Assembly (NCBI GenBank): GCA_014825775.1
Contig: MVAQ01000179.1
Location: 1-45,067, forward strand
Reading direction: 5' to 3'
Length of the DNA stretch: 45,067 bases
Origin: Krasilnikovozyma curviuscula
Taxonomy: Eukaryota > Basidiomycota > Tremellomycetes > Cystofilobasidiales > Mrakiaceae
Position numbers and translations under genes: made by a program. Positions within the stretch are counted from its first letter, which is position 1. Each line of letters starts with the position of its first letter. Positions 33,707 through 45,067 of the stretch are shown one piece after another. The notes under the pieces were generated by a model. That model was not told where the DNA came from and ran no database searches. It saw only the letters and a program-made list of their open reading frames with translations.

Positions 33707-35263
33707 TCATCCGCTCACCAAGCCCCTCAATTCTTCCTGTGCTAACGCCATCTCCGTCCAGACCTTCATCTCCTCTTCAGTAACAGCCGGCTCATCCTCC
33801 GCTACATCATCATCATCGTCGTCCTCGTAATCATCCGTCCCCGCAGCAGCCTGCTCAGCTTCCTTCTTGGTGACCTTGAACTTCCTTGAAGGCCCCTTTG
33901 TCATAATTCCTAGCTTATTCTTGAACTCGTCTGCACCGGACGGAAGGAGGGATTGGGCTGAGGAATAGTACTGCGAACGCCGTAACGACTCCTTGAGGTG
34001 TGCGGACTGCTTCGAGGTCGGTATTAGTTCCGGTATAGCTGCAGTCAATGCTGGAGGAGTGGTTGATTTGGGTTTCTTGCTGAAGTTGAAGGAGTAGCGG
34101 GAAGAATCTTCGTCGTCGGAGTCGACAGGTGGTAACGTCGGTGCGACTGGTACAATAGAGGATGTTTCTTTGAGAGGCCGCTCGTGGATTGTGAGGCTGT
34201 CGATGAGGGATTTCATACTGCTGATTGGTTCTTGCTTTGTTGGCGATGCAGTGCGTTTCGATGCTAATGATGGAAGGAGGACGAGTGATGTTGTGTTGCT
34301 GGGGCTGGTTGTTGTTGATTTGAGTCGCTCTTCCTCAGCTTGTCTCTGCTCTGAAGCTATTCGAACCTCATATTCCTCCTTCAGCTCCCAATCATCCATC
34401 ACTTCCTCATCCGAACCCCTATGTAACCCAATCGCTTGAACCCACTGGCTTCGCTCTCTACAAACAACTGAGCAAAACCCTTCATCCCTATTGCCTTCTG
34501 GATCAGCAACCATCGTTTTGGTGTTTCCACGCCGGATTATCCGCACTCGACTCGCGTTGGCTTCGTATGGTGCGGTAGGTGGGTTGAGGCATAAGGGGTA
34601 GCTGCACTGATCAGATAGATGGCGCTCGTGGATCGCTTCGAGGTAGGAAGAGAGAGAGAGATGTTGACACTGTATTTAGTATATGAATGATTCGTAAGAA
34701 GAAGTGGACCGCAAATTAAAAGAGACGCCAAGAGCTGGCGTCGCAACTAAACCACTCACAGCTTCTTTGAACGTCTTCACGTCCACTTCAGGTTCTAGAA
34801 GCTCTTCCATCCATTTGAGTGTTAGCCGCTGGGTAGCTGCTCGCTTTTCCAGAGACTGTTCTCAAATAAGAAAAGAGCAGTTAGTAATAACTCTCCAAGA
34901 TTTGTACACGATGAGAAAGGAACTTACTTCACGCAGAATGTCCTGGTCCGTCGAACCACTGCTCTTACTTTTGCCATCCAAATCATAATATTTGTTATCT
35001 CCTGTCGTTTGCACGTTAATTGTCTGAGGCTGACGAGAGGTGATGACAGGTTTAGGGCGTTTTGATGTAGAGGATTCAGGTTGAGCTGACGCCGGGAGGG
35101 GCCGAGAAGTACCATCTATGCTGATGACTGGGTAGTCTGGAGAGGATATAATGACCATTGGAGGAGGAATTGGCTTGGATGCCGTGAGCTCATCGAGGTA
35201 GCTGTTGGTCTTCTTCGTGCCATTTGAACGCTTGGGAGCTAGCGCTGCTGCTGCTTTACTCAT
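33707..35263 (-). CDS. RTR1: RPAP2/Rtr1-type RNA polymerase II CTD phosphatase
   Basis: Atypical phosphatase and import factor for RNA polymerase II that acts on Ser5-phosphorylated CTD repeats. Exons 34928-35263, 34760-34855 and 33707-34669 join to 464 residues. The N-terminal region is low complexity (PKRSNGTKKTNSYLDEL). The domain runs from LEKRAATQRLTLKWMEELL through YLEAIHERHLSDQCSYPLC to EGFCSVVCRERSQWV. The zinc ligands are C-x4-C (CSYPLC) and C-x3-C (CSVVC), as in Rtr1/RPAP2. The C-terminal half is disordered and acidic, with an Asp run (DDYEDDDDDD) and a final helix (KVWTEMALAQEELRGL). The start lies 181 bases from the U2AF65 start on the other strand, a shared promoter. Family assignment is by motif; the symbol is by homology. 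Confidence 0.87.
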
Positions 35264-35444
35264 TCCAGTTCAATCTTGGATGGGATATGGCTACAGTAAG
35301 ATCAACAATTATTTCCCTGCTGTTTCCTAATGACCATTAGAGATGAGAGTTCTGAGACTGATGGAGTTTGCAGCAGCAGAAGTCAACTGTTTCGCCGCCA
35401 ACGACACTTTTGACTTTTTCCACTTTTCTCTCATTCTCTCAACC
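35264..35444. promoter_or_regulatory. Shared divergent promoter RTR1 / U2AF65
   Basis: Only 181 bases separate the two start codons on opposite strands, so both genes must be driven from this stretch. It ends in a pyrimidine-rich leader before the U2AF65 ATG. Both products act around RNA polymerase II transcripts, so co-regulation is plausible but not shown. Confidence 0.6.
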
Positions 35445-37763
35445 ATGGCAGACGAATACGGTAGGCGAACTCTAGTACCTTCATCTAATAGGAGTTAGTT
35501 GCTGAATGTTCGCCCTTTCTACTTCTCTATAGCTGCTTTGGAAGCTCACGCTGTTGCATTCGCCAGCGGAGACAGGGACAGAGACAGAGACAGAGATTCC
35601 TATCGTCGTCCGGGTGGTGGAGACAGAGATAGAGACTACAGAAGAAGAGAAGATGACAGAGACTACAGGTAAGTTTCTATGGCTTCAAAAGGTGAACATA
35701 GACATCTGACTGTCTTTTTTTCACACTACCTGTTTCGGTCTCGTGGCATGGCATTTTTAATGGCTCTGTAGGTCAAGACGAAGGGATGATTACGATGACA
35801 GGCATCGAAGAGAAGATAGAAGAGATGATAGGGGCGGGGACCACTACGGTGGCAGGAGAGACGACAGAGGAGATTATCGAGACCATAGGCGGTGAGAAAC
35901 CGGTTTATGCTCTACCTCTAACTACGTGTACTAATTAATCACCTCCCTTCCTTAATAGGCGAGAGGAAGACTTCGGTCGTGGTCGCAGAGATGACAGAGG
36001 TGGTGGTGGAAGGGGAGGAGGACGAAGGGATCCAGGCGGGTTTATTGGTTCACCGGATCGAAACAGCCCAATTCCAGACGGAACAGTTCCTCTGTCTAAA
36101 CGAATGAGGAGAGTCAGTGGTTGGGATGTGAAAGCACCTGGTTATGAACAGATGAGTGCCGCTGAGGCGAAGCAGACAGGTATGGCTCTCCTTCTCAAAA
36201 CTTGTCACGCCGTGCGCTAACTTGTTTCTTGTCTTGAAACATCAAGGTCTCTTCCAACTTGCTGGAGCAAATAGAGCTATACCAGGTACTCAAGGTGTTT
36301 TCCCAGGTCAGATTCAACAGCAGTTTGGTGTTTCAGGCCAAGGCGTACCACCCCCGATCCCGGGTTTCGCTGGATCAACAGGAGGTCAGCAAATGGCAGG
36401 AGCAGGAGCGTTTGGACCAGGATCTTCATCGAATGCAGCTCGACAAGCCAAGCGTCTTTACGTCGGAAATATCACAATGGAATGCAATGAATGGAACATT
36501 GCTGAACTATTCAACGAAAAGATGACGTCGATTGGATATGGCCAGAACGAGCTTGGTTTGCCAGTGACCGGTGTCCAGATCAACCACGAGAAGAGTTATG
36601 CTTTCGTTGAAGTGAGTCGCTCAGGTGTTGTCTGCGTCTAGAGCTAATCGCTGAATATGTGTTGTTGGCAGTTCCGAAACGCCGAGGAAACAACAATGGC
36701 AATGCAATTTGATAACATGATCTTCATGGGAAATACCCTCAAGCTCCGTCGACCAAAAGATTACGTTGGTCCAGACACTTCAGGGCAAGGCGCTATCCAC
36801 ATTCCAGGTGTCATTTCAACCAATGTTCCAGATTCACCAAACAAGATCTTCGTCGGCGGTCTACCTTCTTACCTTAACGATGAACAAGTCATTGAGCTAC
36901 TCAAGAGTTTCGGTGAACTGAAGGCCTTCAACTTGGTCAAAGAAAACGGTGATCCTACCAAGTCGAAGGTGAGTGTTTTTCTCTCACCAGTTCTCAATCA
37001 GTTGGACTGACTTGATCTTCCAACTCTTCTATATCGTAGGGTTTTGCGTTCTGTGAATATGTGGATCCAAACATTACTGAAATCGCTATTCAAGGTCTCT
37101 CTGGAATGGAACTTGGTGATCGTTACCTTGTGGTCCAACGAGCGTCGGTCGGTGCCAGCGGCAATAAAGCACCGTTAGGAGGACTTGCAACTGGATCCAA
37201 TGGAACCCCAGCTTTCACAGTACCGGACTTCAACGCCGGTGGTCCAGCCGCTCAAAGTAGAGTTATCCTCATGTTGAACATGGTCACTCCAGAAGAACTC
37301 ATTCCGGACGAGGACTACGAGGATATTTGCCTTGACATCAAGGAGGAGTGTGAGAAATATGGGTCAGTTGAGGCTCTGAGGATTCCAAGACCAACGAAGT
37401 CTGGCGCAAGTGGGAAGTGGGCGCCTGGTGAAGTTGTTGCCGAGAAGAATGCGAATGCTGCAAAGATGGATGAAGAAGCTGGAGTTGGAAAAGTCTTTGT
37501 GTGTTTCAAAGATATTTCTGGTGCAGTCAATGCTGCTACTGCTCTTGCTGGTAGGCAGTTCGGCGGAAGGGGTATAATTTGTGCTGGCGAGTTACTTTTC
37601 TCATGCAACCTTCAGCACAGGCCGTTTTACTGACCTTGATGCTTCTTTGGCCAATGTAGCTTTCCCAGAAGAAGAGTTTTTTGCAGCCATTGAAAAGGAT
37701 CGTGAACCTCCTGCACCGGTAGGCGCCCCACCTCCACCACCACCAGAAGATCTGTACGCTTAA
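35445..37763 (+). CDS. U2AF2: U2AF large subunit (U2AF65) splicing factor, frame break near C-terminus
   Basis: Binds the polypyrimidine tract at 3' splice sites and recruits U2 snRNP. First exon 35445-35460 (ATG GCA GAC GAA TAC G), second 35533-35668. Landmarks in order: an Arg/Asp/Arg-rich RS-like N-terminus from GACAGA repeats, the U2AF35-binding segment (SGWDVKAPGYEQMSAAEAKQ), and RRM1 (KRLYVGNITMECNEWNIAEL). RRM2 follows (NKIFVGGLPSYLNDEQ, KGFAFCEYV), then a C-terminal UHM (RVILMLNMVTPEEL to VFVCFKDISGAVNAATAL with RQF). After GRQFGGRGII the frame breaks. The conserved last strand and helix (LASYFSHATFSTGRF) lie one base out of frame, starting about 37581. Either one extra base sits in 37577-37580, or a 49-base intron (37572-37620) is removed. 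The protein ends PPEDLYA at 37763. Confidence 0.93.
35569..35597 (+). repeat. GACAGA hexamer repeat in U2AF65 coding sequence
   Basis: Tandem gacaga units, with one variant, code for alternating Arg-Asp in the RS-like N-terminal domain of U2AF65. Confidence 0.6.
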
Positions 37764-38119
37764 ACATAGTGTGAATCCTGCTCCCACGTTATTATTGGCT
37801 TTATTAGTGGGATGAAACTGCTATTCTGTTAACAGAGAAATGTAATCCCGAAATAATGCTTAAGGTAAGAGATAAATTGTATAAACATGCGAAGCTGGGA
37901 GAAGTACAAAATACAACGGTGGACAATCAAGGAAGCAACTCTTCGTTCTCTCCTCCCTTCAAAAATATATTCGCTCTACACCAGTGACTGACTCCCCGTG
38001 AAAACCTGACGCGTTCCTGGTCCTACTCAACTCGCGAGTCTTGAAGAGATGTGTTTTGAATAAATCAGCCTTCCGAGCCGCTACTATCAATCCTGATTTT
38101 AATTTTATTGGTGATTAAT
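37764..38119. other. Convergent 3' intergenic stretch
   Basis: Between the stops of U2AF65 and CKS1, which converge. A/T-rich, with no open frame of note. Expected to be two 3' untranslated regions. Confidence 0.5.
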
Positions 38120-39102
38120 TTACATAGGTGGGTGCTTGAGATCGTAGTCCTGATGATGCGGAAGAAAGATGGAAGGGTTAGTCGCGCCTTCAAGCGTTAC
38201 ACAACGCCGAAGTCACACTGACCTTGTCTCGTTTGCTTTGAATCGGAAAAAGGAAAAAAAATAGAACGAATAAGTACACAGCATTGGAGAAGCCATATTT
38301 ACGTCTGGGATTGCTCACAATAGAAGGACTTCAAATTGAGAAAATGATGATCAGTCTGTGCTGAACCCTTTACGTTACAGAACGAACACGAAAGGCAAAC
38401 TTACTGTGAGGCTCAGGCTCGTGACGCATGTACATTTCCCAACCAGCACTCTGAAAGTAGTACAAAGCAAAGAGCGTAGATATCAGTTTGAGACCTGTAG
38501 GTAACAACACCAGCTCGCTCGAGCTGCCGAGCGGTCATGAAGCTCCAGGGACGCACCTGCCTTATCCCACAGCTTCTCCATTCGTCCTCAGTAGCAATAC
38601 CAGGTGGAAGAAACTTGACGAGCTGTTTGGGAAGGGTGACATGGCTGAGAGAAAGCGATTTTGTTGAATGAAAGGTGATTTTCGAAACTCAGCACCAGCA
38701 CCACAATAGAACGATCAACAAACATGACAATGCTCACCGGTATTCGTGGGTATCATCTGAGTGAAAAGAAAGGCATATCAATTCAGACACTGTCCAGTTG
38801 CGTACTGTCTCTGTTGAAGCCCGAGAAAAGGATCCAAGCTCACCTGCGTACCGCGCTGAATAATTTATGCTATCAGCATACTTTTCGATGGCTTTAGCCT
38901 ACAGAAGGATAGAAGTTAGCCTTGAAACTGTGATATCGTTGTTTGAGAGATAGTCTACCTTTTCAGCCTGTTTAACAAAGACACGACCCAGGTGGAAAGC
39001 AAAACAAGTCGTGTGAGCTGGAGATTTCTGCCTGAAGCTAAACAGTGCTACCATTCCAGCTCAAAAAAGCACACATACCGCAGTATAGGTAGCCTTAGAC
39101 AT
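38120..39102 (-). CDS. CKS1: Cyclin-dependent kinase regulatory subunit CKS1, nine exons
   Basis: Small phosphate-binding adaptor of Cdk1 needed for multisite phosphorylation and cyclin turnover. Exons 39079-39102, 38959-39027, 38844-38898, 38738-38756, 38557-38644, 38405-38450, 38319-38328, 38223-38235 and 38120-38149 sum to 354 bases, exactly 117 residues. Core motifs are EKYADSINYSARYADDTHEY, then RHVTLPKQLVKFLPP, EDEWRSCGIRQSAGWEMY, and HEPEPHILLFKRDKDYDLK, the family signature. The phosphate-pocket residues (Lys/Arg of the N-part, Arg of YRH, Ser and Trp of SAGW) are present. The first two exons add about 30 residues (MSKATYTAKSPAHTTC) before the usual start, so the true start could differ. 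Exons of 10 and 13 bases are needed for ILLF-KRDK. Every intron has GT..AG ends. Confidence 0.9.
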
Positions 39103-39353
39103 ACTTCTAGATATCAGTGATCTAAGAATGCTTGAGGAAGAGGTGGATGTAGAGAGCTGCAAATGCTCGCGACGTTGATTTTTTTCCGACCGGGAATTTT
39201 GTAAATTTATCTAGCATTTTTCTTTTACATTACTGTCTCACAATTTGCGCAACAAACCCACGTAAAAACATCTAAATAGACAATAGAAGATATTTTCTGG
39301 CCAAAAACCCAGAAGATTCTATGGAGATCAACCCCTTCCGCCGATCAAAAAAT

Positions 39354-41730
39354 TTACTCGGAGGTAGCATCGTAAGCTGAGTCGTGGATCTTCACTGCTC
39401 TACCACTTGGATCCGTAGAGAGTCCCTAGAAACAATGTACGTCAGTCAGACGTTGCCAGGCAAGGAAGCGCACCTGCCAAAGCGAACTCACCCAATCAGC
39501 TCTTGGGATCCATCTCACGGAGGTCTTAGCAGCGGTTTCGGTAGGGAAGTGCTCTAAGATTATTAATTGTTTGAAAAAAAAAGAAAAGGAAGAAGCCAGG
39601 AAAGTATCAGTACAACAGGATCTTCCTAGAAAACAAGTAAGCACATGGAAACTCACTCTCGAATAGTTCTCTGATCATGTAGCCTTCCTTAGTGAAAGGA
39701 GTATCCAACGGCCATCGTTCAGCAGCATTAGCGAATTGCTCATCACTGACAATTTTCTCAGCGTGCTCCTTCATGCCATCAATCCATGAGTATCCGACAC
39801 CATCAGAGAACTGCTCTTTTTGACGCCAGAGGATAGATTTGGGAAGATATGGCTTGCCATCCTCAGCATTACAGTCAAAGGCCTTTCTCAAGATGTACTA
39901 AGGAATGACAAAAAGACATCAGCTTGGAACTTGGAACTAAGGATCAGAGAGAACTCACTTTCTCCATCTTGGGGCAGCCATCTTCATCAACCTGCTGATG
40001 CTGGCCCTTTCCGAAGGTCTTGAACTCTGGGTTAATGTTCATAGCCACCTCAAGGAAGGACTTGTCCAAGAATGGCACCCGAGCTTCAAGACCCCAAGCC
40101 ATCGTCGACTTGTTTGCTCTCAAGCAGTCGGAGGTGTGCAAGTTCTTCACTCGACGAACGAGCTCTTGGTGGAATGTAGCAGCAGATGGGGCGGCATGGA
40201 AGTAGAGATATCCTGTGATCAACAAAAACAGACAGTGTGAGAATTCAATCTGCGACAGGAAAACTACAAGCAGGAACAAGAGACGCACCACCGAAGATTT
40301 CGTCAGATCCTTCACCAGACAAGACCATCTTGACACCCATAGCTTTAATCTTTCTGCTCAAGAGGTACATTGGCGTTGAAGCTCTGCAGGTGGTGACATC
40401 GTAGGTTTCCAAGTGGTAAATGACATCCTCAAGGGCGTCAAGACCATCTTGTACAGTAAAGGTGTATTCGTGGTGGGTGGTGCCGAGGAACGCGGCAGCT
40501 TTTCGGGCGGCAATCAGATCTGGGGAGTTCTCAAGACCGATGGCGAAGGAGTGGAGCTGTGGCCATGTAGCGAGTGGTTGTTCAGCTAATTGCAGCCCCA
40601 AAACAAAATATGAAGTCAATTCCGTTGCCCAAGTTGCGCTTACAGGGAAAAACAAGGAAACTTACGTTCTCCCACTGGAGTAGTGATACCAGCTTGTTGT
40701 TCTCTCAACTTCCTCTGGTAAGCTGCCAGCTTGTCGGTCTCTCTGGCAGCAATAGCAGCGATCAAACTGGAGTCGAGACCACCACTCAACAGTACACCAT
40801 AAGGAACCTCACTCATCAACCTCTTCTTCACAGCAGCCTCCAAAGTCTCTCTGACAAGCTTCAGGTCAGCTGGGTTGGTTGGGATAGTGGCGTTGTCGAC
40901 ATCAGTGTTGATCCAGGATGGTTCGAAGTACCTTGTCGTTTCACCAGTAGATGAGTCGTAGAAGTGGCCTGGGGGGAAAGCGATGATGTTGTCACAGTCT
41001 TCAACCAGTGACTTCATTTCACTGGCGAAGAAAATGGTTTCGGGAGCTGAAGAGTGGAATCCTTTGTACAGGGTGGTGATACCGATTGGATCACGAGCGG
41101 CGAGGAGACGTGCTGGGGTAACTGAAGTATCGAGCAGGGTAAAGGAGAACATGCCATCGAGCATAGCTGGCATCTTGGTACCAAACTCTTTGTACTGGTG
41201 GAAAAAAGCCGCCAGAGCAAGAAAAGAGGAAAAAACATCGTTAGGAAGCTGCATCGAGCCAGAAGCTCACAACACATGGCCAAAACATACCAGGTACATC
41301 AGAACTTCACAATCAGAGTGAGTCTTGAAGTTGACGGGGGTTGTCAACTTCTCACGGAGAGCCAAGTGGTTGTAAATTTCACCGTTAACACACAGGATGA
41401 TAGAGCCATCTTCGCTGACGAGCGGCTGAGCTCCAGAATCTATCCAGCATCAGTTCCACATAGAAGTCAGAGCAAAAGCAACAAGAAAAAAAGGTGGGAT
41501 GGGAACCCGAGTCAGAACAATGGCTATGGCGAAAAAAACCGGCAATCTAGAGTGGGATACTGACCAACACCGACGATGGCAAGACGTTCGTGGCAGAAGA
41601 TGGTGTCGTTGGTCATGTAGCATCCGGTCCAGTCCGGTCCTCTGTGCCTGATTTTCTTTGAGAGAGCGACAGCCCTGGGTCTGAACGCTGCAACGTCCGA
41701 TTTGTTGAAGCAACAGAAAATTCCACACAT
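39354..41730 (-). CDS. ASN1: Asparagine synthetase (glutamine-hydrolysing)
   Basis: Makes asparagine from aspartate, glutamine and ATP. The start [18 protein letters not shown] leaves Cys2 as the glutaminase nucleophile after Met removal. The N-terminal amidotransferase domain continues with [26 protein letters not shown] and [15 protein letters not shown]. The synthetase domain has the PP-loop [10 protein letters not shown] for AMP-forming ATP use, followed by [16 protein letters not shown] and [15 protein letters not shown]. The C-terminus, after several short introns, reads [20 protein letters not shown] and ends TSE before TAA at 39354. The first exon is 41565-41730. Upstream, a TGACTC (41861-41866), the core of a Gcn4-type site, would fit amino-acid control but is a short match. 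An upstream open frame (41774-42169, -) has no support. Confidence 0.95.
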
Positions 41731-43284
<1,554 letters not shown>

Positions 43285-43620
43285 TGTAGATTTTGAAGTT
43301 TACGACTGAAGAATATACATGTGGAGAACAGGACAAAAGGGGTTGTCAGCTTGGGATAACGACACAACTAGTTAGTTGAAGGTCTGAACTTACAAGTAAA
43401 AGTATGATTAGAAAGTGGGTTGGGAAAAAACAAAAGGTGCCAGCGAGTTCGGCCTTCTTATAGTCAGAGGAAATCTTTGGTGCGCACCAAAGTTTTTTTC
43501 ACCTCAAAATGTTGCGTACTAAAGTTTATTCGCGAACTATAAGAAGGGAAGAAGCTCCATAGTCCCCAACCACCCACCATTACTTCTCAAATCACTCCTA
43601 CTCACTCTCTATCTCTCAAA
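43285..43620. promoter_or_regulatory. Divergent H2B/H2A promoter with palindrome and mirrored TATA boxes
   Basis: A perfect 18-base palindrome, ctttggtgcgcaccaaag, lies at 43475-43492. Two perfect 12-base inverted arms flank the centre: ccttcttatagt at 43453-43464 and actataagaagg at 43536-43547. Each arm reads TATAAGAAG toward its own gene, so the arms look like matched TATA elements for H2B (left) and H2A (right). The symmetric layout fits equal output of the two dimer partners. Confidence 0.7.
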
Positions 43621-44327
<707 letters not shown>

Positions 44328-44787
44328 ATCATCTCTTGTCACTTTCTTATCGTCCATTGTTGGACACTCTTCGAAACCTTTCGTTTTCGTCTGTTTTTAC
44401 TTTAAATACATGGTTGTTTCTGCATCAATGTTATCCTCACAAAACAACCCGTATCGTCGCAAGTTTGCCCATGCGCTACCGAAGCTAGCGCATTGACATG
44501 CGAGTAGAGTCCTCCGGGTGTGTTAAGTTATCTTGTCTGGCCAGTGCAGTGGTTGGAAATACCTTCTGCTGCTTAAAAATGTCAAGCAGACTTGAGCTCG
44601 AGTGGCAGCAGAGACGAAAAGTCCAAAAAAAAATTAAATTATAAATTATAATTATACTCGCTCAACTTGCGGGAAGGACGATGGTAACGTTGAGAGTAAA
44701 ATGCGTAGTCACAATCATAAGGCAGAGATCAAAAGCGAAGGAACAACAAAGAGGTTGGTAGAAATGTTGTGCAAAGAAGCGACACGC
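44328..44787. other. Convergent 3' intergenic stretch H2A / H4
   Basis: Between the stops of H2A and H4. It includes an A/T-rich tract around 44625-44657. I see no metazoan-type histone stem-loop, as expected for polyadenylated fungal histone mRNAs. No gene seen. Confidence 0.5.

Positions 44788-45067
<280 letters not shown>

Overview
The window is nuclear DNA of a basidiomycete yeast, most likely of the Tremellales (Cryptococcus/Kwoniella-like). This is an inference from gene content and architecture. Nearly every gene is split by many short introns (about 50 to 110 bases, GT..AG, often with a CTRAY-like branch site). Genes sit close together on both strands. Several products (G-protein gamma subunit, cytochrome b2, U2AF65, RPAP2/Rtr1, histones) have a fungal style. 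I recognise no virus, transposon, CRISPR array, prokaryote-type operon or tRNA gene.

Layout. 1-1375 (+): the 3' part of an aldo/keto reductase. 1773-4743 (-): a kexin (KEX2) processing protease. 6247-7011 (+): a small RibD-type deaminase. 7302-7889 (-): ribosomal protein eL34. 9012-12203 (-): a large regulator with a divergent homeodomain. 13032-14379 (-): a single-pass membrane protein, possibly extending to 12642 by an alternative last exon. 15358-19389 (-): a transcription factor with two C2H2 fingers, a Zn2Cys6 cluster and a fungal-type middle domain. About 3.1 kb without a gene follows. 22550-25052 (+): cytochrome b2 L-lactate dehydrogenase. 25375-25710 (-): a small one-pass membrane protein. 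26654-28817 (+): a CDC25 phosphatase. 29179-29883 (+): FCY1-type cytosine deaminase. 30216-31327 (-): protein-L-isoaspartate methyltransferase. 32213-32647 (-): a G-protein gamma subunit in three small exons. 33707-35263 (-): an RPAP2/Rtr1 CTD phosphatase. 35445-37763 (+): U2AF large subunit. 38120-39102 (-): CKS1 in nine exons. 39354-41730 (-): asparagine synthetase. 42576-43284 (-) and 43621-44327 (+): divergent H2B and H2A. 44788-45067 (-): the 3' part of histone H4.

How the genes relate. This is a core eukaryotic chromosome segment, not a cluster for one pathway. Two cell-cycle genes (CDC25, CKS1) act on the same kinase, Cdk1. A histone group sits at the right end. Kexin, the G-gamma subunit and a homeodomain protein have known relatives in fungal mating, but they are far apart and no linkage of function is shown.

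The most interesting observations concern gene structure. The aldo/keto reductase has a deduced 5-base exon. CKS1 has a 10-base exon and a 13-base exon. The zinc-finger factor has a C2H2 finger split over a 17-base exon. Kexin has a stop-free 66-base intron inside its P domain. The U2AF65 C-terminal domain has a one-base frame break. The homeodomain protein has Asp where the DNA-contacting Asn normally stands. I found no clear sign of a wholly new multi-gene system. Exon boundaries were deduced by eye from reading frame and family conservation and have no transcript support.
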